Source: Nitrospinaceae bacterium (GTDB lineage Bacteria > Nitrospinota > Nitrospinia > Nitrospinales > VA-1). Taken from it: a stretch of 12,873 nt of DNA. The notes beneath the pieces are model-generated. The model was not told where the DNA came from. It worked only from the letters and a program-made list of their open reading frames with translations, and ran no database searches. The stretch is taken from the NCBI GenBank assembly GCA_029261435.1, contig JAJDBI010000199.1, forward strand, positions 1 through 12,873. The letters are read 5' to 3'. Positions 7,428 through 12,873 of the stretch are shown here, one piece after another (the first letter of the stretch is position 1; every line of letters begins with the position of its first letter). The translations under genes were made by a program, and so were the position numbers.

Positions 7428-8372
7428 ATGATGCAATATAAAATTCTACCCGGGCATCTCTACCCCAAAGACAATCGGCTCAACCTTTACTATTTCCACA
7501 ACCTGTTAAAGGTCATTGGAGAATCGGTTTCCCAACAGATGAAGCATCAGCATAAGGTCAGTGTCCCAATTACAGCAGGCATGTGGGGGGGGTCATATAT
7601 GGTCGCCGATGACGATGGGCAGGCCAAAACAAATGTTATTCGCCTGTATTCCATTGTCAATCTGCCGCAGAACAGCCCTCTTAACCGAGTAGAAAATTTT
7701 GAGTGCCTGATGGAGATCTATCAGCAAACCTTTCACAATACATTTAAACGTTATGGTTTGAATCTGGTAGACCCCAGGTGGGGCGAGTCTATCCCCTATT
7801 CCAACAGAGAGCAACCCACCACGGCTCTGCAAATGTGGGACAAAAAGGGGAAAGCTAATTTCGTACGAGCCTTTTTTGTGTGGAATGAAGCAACCTGGGA
7901 AGAGTCGATCATCTACGACATGATCCGCAATATCAAAGTTCTCAAGGAACTTTTAAACATCAATACCCGCCCTCCCAAGAAAGAAAGCTCGGAACTAAAA
8001 TTTCTTCTTCAGGATGTTCTCATCACCTACTTCACCTTGAACGCAGCACTGACACCGGATTTCGTAGAGCACGCCGAACCGATCATTAAAGACCTATTCA
8101 GCCAGTTCATAAACGGAATGCATTCAGAAGAAACGATTGAAGAGCAATACCACAAGGTTTACTCAAATGCTTTGGTCTATGGGTTTGAAGAAGCCCTGCA
8201 AATTCCTTACAAGAAAGAAGGATTGGATGTGCAGAATGTGGAAGACTGGCCGGTGGATAAGATCAATTACGTGCCAGATGAATTGAAAGAAAAGCTAGTT
8301 CCCGCCTTGCAAGCCCCTTGGAAAAAATTCCACGCTAATTTGGAAAAACAATCCCAAGTCGCCAGCCACTGA
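7428..8372 (+). CDS. Unrecognised soluble protein of 314 residues
   Basis: I do not recognise the family. The frame is long, with a coherent coding style and an ordinary acidic/aromatic composition. No signal peptide, membrane segment, cysteine cluster or nucleotide-binding loop is visible, so a cytoplasmic protein is likely. The N-terminal half contains several tryptophans and the stretch VPITAGMWGGSYMVADD (46-62), which reads like a beta-rich region. NLVDPRWGESIPYSNREQP lies around 116-134. The C-terminal half looks alpha-helical, with ELKFLLQDVLITYFTLNAALTPDFVEHAEPIIKDLF. The start could be either of two adjacent ATGs (7428 or 7431). The only purine-rich run, AGGGG at 7407-7411, is too far away (16 bases) to decide. 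It follows ilvD after a hairpin, so it may have its own promoter, and it faces the histidine kinase gene tail to tail. Confidence 0.75.
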   Translation: MMQYKILPGHLYPKDNRLNLYYFHNLLKVIGESVSQQMKHQHKVSVPITAGMWGGSYMVADDDGQAKTNVIRLYSIVNLPQNSPLNRVENFECLMEIYQQTFHNTFKRYGLNLVDPRWGESIPYSNREQPTTALQMWDKKGKANFVRAFFVWNEATWEESIIYDMIRNIKVLKELLNINTRPPKKESSELKFLLQDVLITYFTLNAALTPDFVEHAEPIIKDLFSQFINGMHSEETIEEQYHKVYSNALVYGFEEALQIPYKKEGLDVQNVEDWPVDKINYVPDELKEKLVPALQAPWKKFHANLEKQSQVASH

Positions 8373-8430
8373 TATTCTAATTTGGGTATCAGATAGATGT
8401 GTTCTAACTTAAGAACTATTCCTCGAATCG

Positions 8431-10374
8431 TCAAATCGATCCTTTTAAGTTCTCGCTCGCACCCTCGTATTGGTCAATTGTATTTAAAAGCATATGAATA
8501 TTGATAGGCTTTGTCATATAAAGTTTAAAACCCAGAGACATTACTTCTTCAACCTGATGTTTCATTGCATTTGCACTTAAAGCAATCACCGGAATGTCTC
8601 TCGTCTCGTTAAAGGTACGTAGTTTTTTAAAAGCCTGGATACCATCAATTTCAGGCAATTGAATATCCATTAAAATCAAATCAGGCTGATTTTTTACCGC
8701 CAGCTCGATTCCTTTTCGCGCATGATCTGCACATAGGAGCTCTATATCTGGCCGGTTTTTTTTCAACACTTTTTGCACCAACTGAGTATTCATAGCATTA
8801 TCTTCTATATAAAGAATGTGAAACTTTCCTTCTCTTTTTTCCATTTGTTTCAGTGGAGCAGCTTGATTTTCAACCAGAGCGGGGTCCTTTTGCTTTACTT
8901 CATCTGAGATTTTAAAATCTACAGAAAAACAAGTCCCAACACCAATTTTGCTGTCAAAACTAATGGCACCTCCCATGAGTTCAACAAGTTTTTTGGTAAT
9001 GGTCAATCCAATACCCGTTCCTTCAGTATTACTATTCTCAGAACCAAGTCTTGAAAAGGGATCAAACAAATATTTCTGCTTCTCCAATGGTATTCCGGGG
9101 CCCGTATCAGAAACATTAATCCGTAGCGTTATTAAGTCTATCGTTTCAGTAGACAGGATAACCGTTCCAGCTTGAGAGTTATACTTGATTGCATTGGATA
9201 TCAAGTTGAGCAAAACCTGCTTTAATCGAGTTTGATCACAGAGAATACATAAATCTTTATCCAATTGAATCTTGTTTATCAATTTAATGCCATATTTCTC
9301 AGCTTGAGGCTGTGTCAAAGACACAACATCTTCCAATAATTTTTCAACTCCAATGGGTTCGATGGATAAAACCGTTTTGCCCGACTCAACGGCAGCCAGA
9401 TCCAGTATCTCATTGATCAAAGTCAGCAAATGCTGACCTGCACTCAAAATTTGCTGTAAGTTTGAAATTTGATCTTCAAAAAGCTCTTCCTTATCGTCCT
9501 CTTCATCAAACTCCAATCCTAACTCTGAAAAGCCAATGATTGCGTTCAAAGGTGTACGTAGTTCATGACTCACTGATGAAAGAAATCTGCTTTTAGTGCT
9601 ACTGGCTTGCTGAGCAAGGTCACGAGCCGCTTCTAATTCCTTATTCATGACAATAGCTTCATTCATTGAAGCGTTTATTTTTTCTAACATCACTTTCATG
9701 GTCTGACCTAACTGTCCCACTTCATCGGAAGAATCAATAACAATTTTAGTATCGAAATCACCTTCTGCAGCTTCATTGGCAGCGTTTTTAAGTTTCTGGA
9801 GAGATCGGGTAACCATCTCAGCAAAGAGTAGGGATAAAATCGTTCCTAAAATAAAAATACTAGCGCAAACCAGAATGGTTGTTTTTCTGTTATTCACCAG
9901 GTTTGTATTTAAATCTTCCAGCGAAAAACCCATCAACAACATTCCATAAGCCTTATTGCCATATAGCAGAGGAACACTTTTGTGCAAAATGCCATCCAAC
10001 TCAACAATTTCAGCTCTAAGGACCAGCTTCTTTCTATCGATTGCATATCCGTCAGGATTATGGCTGGCAAGCTCCTCGTTGGAAGTATCAAGCACTTTTA
10101 TATATGCGAGATCTTTATCCTTCTTAGCCCAGGTGAGGGCTTCTTGAACAGCTTGAAAGTCACTCGAACTCATCCCGACGCTTACAACAAGAGCGACCAA
10201 ATCACTCATACTTTGAATTTTATTATTCAATAAAATCAGCGAGTTTTTTTTATGTTCTGCGGGATAATAAAAATATATAAAGGAGGAAATTAAAATCAGG
10301 ATCAAAGAGGAGGAGATTAAAAACTTATACCGTATGGGAAAATCACGAAAGCTAAATATTCTAAACGGTTTCAT
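8431..10374 (-). CDS. Membrane-bound hybrid sensor histidine kinase
   Basis: The 647 residues form a two-component sensor with its own receiver. The order is: transmembrane helix 1 (about 18-37), a periplasmic segment of about 125 residues (38-163), transmembrane helix 2 (about 166-186), HAMP (about 187-240), a coiled linker, then HisKA with phosphoacceptor His270 in SSVSHELRTPLNAIIGFSELG. The HATPase has the N box (QVLLNLISNAIKYN, Asn390/Asn394), DTGPGIP (423-429) and GTGIGL (452-457). The C-terminal receiver has acidic Glu524-Asp525, phosphoacceptor Asp570 in LILMDIQLPEIDG, Ser600 and Lys622. All catalytic residues are present. There is no HPt or output domain, so phosphate must pass to an unseen partner. 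The periplasmic part resembles no named sensor that I can assign, so the signal is unknown. A GGAG lies 13 bases before the ATG, which is rather far. The gene is visibly more AT-rich than the housekeeping block to its left. Confidence 0.93.
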   Translation of the reverse strand: MKPFRIFSFRDFPIRYKFLISSSLILILISSFIYFYYPAEHKKNSLILLNNKIQSMSDLVALVVSVGMSSSDFQAVQEALTWAKKDKDLAYIKVLDTSNEELASHNPDGYAIDRKKLVLRAEIVELDGILHKSVPLLYGNKAYGMLLMGFSLEDLNTNLVNNRKTTILVCASIFILGTILSLLFAEMVTRSLQKLKNAANEAAEGDFDTKIVIDSSDEVGQLGQTMKVMLEKINASMNEAIVMNKELEAARDLAQQASSTKSRFLSSVSHELRTPLNAIIGFSELGLEFDEEDDKEELFEDQISNLQQILSAGQHLLTLINEILDLAAVESGKTVLSIEPIGVEKLLEDVVSLTQPQAEKYGIKLINKIQLDKDLCILCDQTRLKQVLLNLISNAIKYNSQAGTVILSTETIDLITLRINVSDTGPGIPLEKQKYLFDPFSRLGSENSNTEGTGIGLTITKKLVELMGGAISFDSKIGVGTCFSVDFKISDEVKQKDPALVENQAAPLKQMEKREGKFHILYIEDNAMNTQLVQKVLKKNRPDIELLCADHARKGIELAVKNQPDLILMDIQLPEIDGIQAFKKLRTFNETRDIPVIALSANAMKHQVEEVMSLGFKLYMTKPINIHMLLNTIDQYEGASENLKGSI

Positions 10375-10707
10375 TTACCGATCAAGGCTCCAAATAAATG
10401 AATGTTATGCCATGCAACTAGAAACATTTTTTCTTTAGAAAGGGGAAAAGGTCTTAACAAGTGAATTATATTACAAACTTTCTCTCGCAGAAGTTTTTAA
10501 TGTTATCACTTGAAAAATCAAAAGATTTTAATTCTCAGCCTTGAGCACCGGCCATGCAATTTTAAGTGCAATAAAAATGCCAACGGAAGCCACTCAAAAA
10601 CTGGCTGTTTAAGAGCAAGTTATCTGATATAGCCGGGAAAAGACCTTGATTTTAGTCCAATTTTTTATACCCACACCAGATGTTATATATTTAAAATTTT
10701 ACCCGCA

Positions 10708-10733
10708 CGATTAAGAATGGTACCTCTTAATCG
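10708..10733. repeat. Perfect 9-bp inverted repeat
   Basis: CGATTAAGA (10708-10716) and TCTTAATCG (10725-10733) are exact reverse complements around the 8-base spacer ATGGTACC, whose GGTACC is itself a palindrome. No T-run follows on either strand, so it is not a standard terminator. It could be a protein-binding operator, an RNA hairpin or a leftover end of an inserted element. The pairing is certain; the function is not known. Confidence 0.65.
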
Positions 10734-10746
10734 GCAGCAATAAAAA

Positions 10747-10916
10747 CACCAAAGCTTCCCCAACCTACTATTTCGCAAGCTCTACTGCAGTATCTACTAG
10801 TAAATCTTGGAAGTCATTCGCTTCTCGCTCAGGCGGATAATTTCATGGCCTGGGGATAAAGCTTTATCTTTTTCAATGCCAGCAATTCCACTTGCACCTA
10901 ATAGTAAAATTCCCAT
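10747..10916 (-). pseudogene. Remnant of a short-chain dehydrogenase/reductase gene
   Basis: On the - strand, an ATG at 10916 begins MGILLLGASGIAGIEKDKALSPGHEIIRLS. The GASGIAG core matches the glycine-rich NAD(P)-binding motif of short-chain dehydrogenases (GxxGxxG), and the KALSPGHEIIRLS spacing matches the following helix and second beta strand of small SDRs. This frame stops at 10797-10799 after 39 residues. In another frame, starting near 10830, the sequence continues as ANDFQDLLVDTAVELAK, then two consecutive TAG codons (10770-10765), then VGEALV. This resembles the expected (S)GDFQVDLxDxxSIEALFEKVGxVDALV region. So one frameshift and two nonsense codons break the gene, and the remaining ~150 codons of a normal SDR (about 200 residues) are absent. 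The homology is recognised by eye, so the exact limits are approximate. Confidence 0.6.
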
Positions 10917-10964
10917 ATGCTGGCCCATCCAAGTTGGGTAAATATTGTTATTTTTGAAAGGTCG

Positions 10965-11726
10965 CTAAATCATTAAAAGAAGCCAGCCGGCAATGCCTTT
11001 TTGCCCGTTCAACTCTTTATTTGAGCCATTCCAAACTGCGGTGGCCATCAGGACTGATTTTTTGAACTGGACGTCATTGGCGTTGTCATTGGTCAGAGTG
11101 CGGGTTAATACCAGCCGCCATTTATTATCTTTCCAAACGGCACCCCCGTCCACATCCTGCTTGTTCTGATCGGTGAGGGTGCTGTAACCTTCGGCGTTTA
11201 AATCTTCGATGGTCTGATAAGCGAGCCTGGAATTAGAATTGTCTTTCACCCCGGGTTGTCCCCTTTCCCCGCCTATTGCCTTCCATTGCCAGATATTGAC
11301 AGGTTTTCCCGGTTCGCCCATAGTGATTGATGGGGCCTCCTTTTCGGCTGTGACTGGAAACATCACCGCCGCCCGATCCACATACAATGCTGAGTGGTCA
11401 AAGTTACTGGACTTTGTCTGGTCATCCCATTCCAACATGATGGCTATATCATCATTATTTTTAACCGCACGAACCGTCACCTCCTTCGTTGAAGGATTCG
11501 GCCATTTGGGGTTGGTGATCATTTGCGGCCCGAGTTCCACTTTAACGGCAGCAGGCTCGGAATCCCAAAAGGGATCATATGGGTCCAGCGGCAAGCTCCC
11601 ATCGAGGTTGACTACGTGTATTGCAGGACCACAACTTTCATCCTTTAAACAATCTTCAACATTTGCTCCACAGGCTGAGAGGAACAGAGCAAGCACCACA
11701 ACCACCAGCTTTATTTTTCCAATCAT
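10965..11726 (-). CDS. Lipoprotein with ethylbenzene-dehydrogenase-type heme b domain
   Basis: The 253-residue protein starts with a lipoprotein signal (MIGKIKLVVVVLALFLSAC): a basic end, a hydrophobic run and the lipobox LSAC with Cys19. Gly20 at +2 would allow transfer to the outer membrane. The mature part resembles the heme-binding gamma subunit domain of type II DMSO-reductase-family enzymes (ethylbenzene, dimethylsulfide, chlorate and putative nitrite oxidoreductases). Supporting segments are DPFWDSEPAAVKVELGPQM (51-69), DDIAIMLEWDDQT (92-104), DRAAVMFPV (117-125), TMGEPGKPVNIWQWKA (135-150), GGAVWKDNKWRLVLTRTL (194-211) and VWNGSNKELNGQKGIAGWLLL (231-251). By analogy with EbdC, Met136 (or Met122) and Lys243 are candidate heme b ligands. 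No CxxCH is present. It begins 4 bases after the peptidase stop, so translation is probably coupled. The catalytic molybdenum and Fe-S subunits are not in the window. Confidence 0.8.
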   Translation of the reverse strand: MIGKIKLVVVVLALFLSACGANVEDCLKDESCGPAIHVVNLDGSLPLDPYDPFWDSEPAAVKVELGPQMITNPKWPNPSTKEVTVRAVKNNDDIAIMLEWDDQTKSSNFDHSALYVDRAAVMFPVTAEKEAPSITMGEPGKPVNIWQWKAIGGERGQPGVKDNSNSRLAYQTIEDLNAEGYSTLTDQNKQDVDGGAVWKDNKWRLVLTRTLTNDNANDVQFKKSVLMATAVWNGSNKELNGQKGIAGWLLLMI

Positions 11727-11730
11727 GAGA

Positions 11731-12873
11731 TCAATATTTAAAAATCAGTTTTTCAAGCTCTGCTTTTAATTCGGGGGTATACGGACCAACAAGAATGAGA
11801 TTCAGCACTTCTGGAACAAAAGTCTTCATGGCAACATCCATGATTTTCTCTTTTGAGATCATCTCAATCTGGTTGCGTTCTTCTTCCACAGATAGTTCTT
11901 CTGAATAAAGGTGAGGGAAGGCATAGCGCACTACCTGCTTGTAGGGATCATCCAGTTCCGAATCCAGATCAAACATATACCGCTTTTTCACATGCGCCAC
12001 TTCATAGTCTGTTGGTCCATGAGCAACAAAGGTTTTAATTTCTTCAAGCAGAACTTGAGTCACCTCAATGAGTTTCTCGGGTCGCACCGTCACATCAAAA
12101 TCCATTGTGCCTATGTCTGACATACTGGTTGCCCGGCATTCCACTGAATAAACCAGGCCCCGTTCTTCTCTCAGCACTCGCTGCAATCGGGATGTGAAAC
12201 CATCATCAAAAATTCTGCTGATCAGCCCCATCGTCAGAAAGTCTTCGTGATTATAAGAACAGGAACGAAAACAAATTTGCAGTTCTATCTGGCTGTCAGA
12301 ATCTTGCTGAAAAAGAAACTGCGGTTGGGCCTGTGCCTCAGGAATACTCCCGATAAAATGATTTTTGGTGATTGGAGTCACTGCATTAGAGAAACTGGAA
12401 AAATATTTTTCGGCCACTGAAAGGTTAAAGTCGTGCTCAATCGGTCCCGAGACTGCCAAAACCATATTGCCAGGAATATAGTGAGCGTTGTAATAGTCCT
12501 TCAACATTTCAACATTAATCGCTTTGATGGTTTCTTCCGTCCCAATGGTGGGCCAGGATATCGGCGTTTCAGGATAAAGCAGTTTGCAGGCATGGTTGTT
12601 GATATCCACATTCACGCCTTCTTCATTAAGCTCTTCATAGTATTCTTCAAGAATAATTCCGCGCTCCAGTTCAATCTCTGGAAATGTCGGGGAATCAAAA
12701 AACTCCGCGAAGAGCTCCATTCCTTTATCTAAATGCGAGATATGCGGACTAAATCCGTATTGCGTATACTCCCCAAGAGTGGAAGCACGGAGGTCTCGAC
12801 CAATTTTTTCGAATTCCATATTCAGGGAGATCGAATTAGAATACTTCTGGTTTCCCCGGAACATCATATGCTC
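11731..12873 (-). CDS. M16-family zinc metallopeptidase, 5' truncated by window edge
   Basis: The frame runs off the right edge, and 380 residues are visible, beginning EHMMFRGNQKYSNSISLN. This is the end of the inverted zinc motif HxxEH, whose first His lies outside the window. GIILEEYYEELNEEGVNVDINNHACKLLYPETPISWPTIGTEETI is the expected region about 70 residues downstream that carries the third zinc ligand Glu and the GTEETI signature. DYYNAHYIPGNMVLAVSGPI is the conserved strand-turn of the N-terminal domain. The rest forms the second M16 domain, with FDDGFTSRLQRVLREERGLVYSVECRATSMSDIGTMDF. The real start is left of the first internal ATG (12867), so ~40 to 60 residues are missing. M16 peptidases are oligopeptidases or processing enzymes, and no secretion signal can be judged. 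The ending TTTAAATATTGA lies 4 bases before the heme lipoprotein start, which suggests an operon. Confidence 0.93.
   Translation of the reverse strand, partial: EHMMFRGNQKYSNSISLNMEFEKIGRDLRASTLGEYTQYGFSPHISHLDKGMELFAEFFDSPTFPEIELERGIILEEYYEELNEEGVNVDINNHACKLLYPETPISWPTIGTEETIKAINVEMLKDYYNAHYIPGNMVLAVSGPIEHDFNLSVAEKYFSSFSNAVTPITKNHFIGSIPEAQAQPQFLFQQDSDSQIELQICFRSCSYNHEDFLTMGLISRIFDDGFTSRLQRVLREERGLVYSVECRATSMSDIGTMDFDVTVRPEKLIEVTQVLLEEIKTFVAHGPTDYEVAHVKKRYMFDLDSELDDPYKQVVRYAFPHLYSEELSVEEERNQIEMISKEKIMDVAMKTFVPEVLNLILVGPYTPELKAELEKLIFKY

Larger units (their letters stand above)
10375..10964. other. 590-base AT-rich intergenic stretch with decayed sequence
   Basis: No intact gene is supported here. 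On the - strand, TATAAT (10465-10470, as ATTATA on +) could be a -10 for the histidine kinase, but no good -35 accompanies it. AT-rich self-complementary runs occur, such as AAAATC/GATTTT at 10514-10529. A perfect inverted repeat (10708-10733) and the remnant of a short-chain dehydrogenase gene (10747-10916) are listed separately. The rest shows multiple stops in every frame. The stretch looks like a site of gene loss between two converted or rearranged flanks (inference). Confidence 0.7.

Noticed and set aside
8369..8416. Small dyads in the convergent gap (CTGATA/TATCAG and GTTCT/AGAAC) as a bidirectional terminator
   Set aside because: The stems are 5-6 bp with long loops and no adjoining T-run, and one overlaps the stop codon, so they are too weak to call.
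10528..10593. Short - strand frame starting GTG, 21 residues with a hydrophobic stretch (MASVGIFIALKIAWPVLKAEN)
   Set aside because: It has no ribosome site, is preceded at once by a stop, and is too short to assign. It may be a remnant of a membrane protein or chance.
11239..11769. 176-residue + strand frame opposite the heme lipoprotein
   Set aside because: The opposite strand has a lipobox and family motifs. This frame has neither and spans two genes.

Overview
The window looks like a stretch of chromosome from a free-living Gram-negative bacterium. The argB, hrcA, grpE, mutM and ilvD sequences are ordinary bacterial housekeeping genes. The order hslU-argB and the type II DMSO-reductase-like heme b lipoprotein on the right would fit a Nitrospinota-like or deltaproteobacterial-type lineage. 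That placement is an inference from gene content and sequence style, not a database result.

Left part (1-7335, all on the + strand). The window opens in the last codons of hslU (ATPase of the HslUV protease). It continues with argB (arginine synthesis), a 197-base gap, hrcA and grpE (heat-shock repressor and DnaK nucleotide exchange factor, 4 bases apart), mutM (oxidised-base DNA glycosylase), a B12-binding-type radical SAM protein, and ilvD (branched-chain amino acid synthesis). A hairpin with a U-rich tail separates grpE from mutM, and another follows ilvD. dnaK does not follow grpE, and no CIRCE operator is visible before hrcA.

Middle (7428-10374). A 314-residue soluble protein that I do not recognise (+ strand) converges on a membrane-bound hybrid histidine kinase (- strand) with a periplasmic sensor segment, HAMP, HisKA, HATPase and a C-terminal receiver.

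Right part (10375-12873). A 590-base AT-rich stretch has no intact gene. It holds the decayed start of a short-chain dehydrogenase gene (- strand) and a perfect 9-bp inverted repeat. Beyond it, on the - strand, lie an M16-family zinc peptidase (5' end cut off by the window edge) and, 4 bases downstream, a lipoprotein with an ethylbenzene-dehydrogenase-type heme b domain. The two are probably co-transcribed.

The least conventional items are the peptidase/heme-lipoprotein pair, the unrecognised 314-residue protein and the SDR gene remnant. I saw no CRISPR array, tRNA, rRNA, insertion sequence or clear new defence or mobile system.
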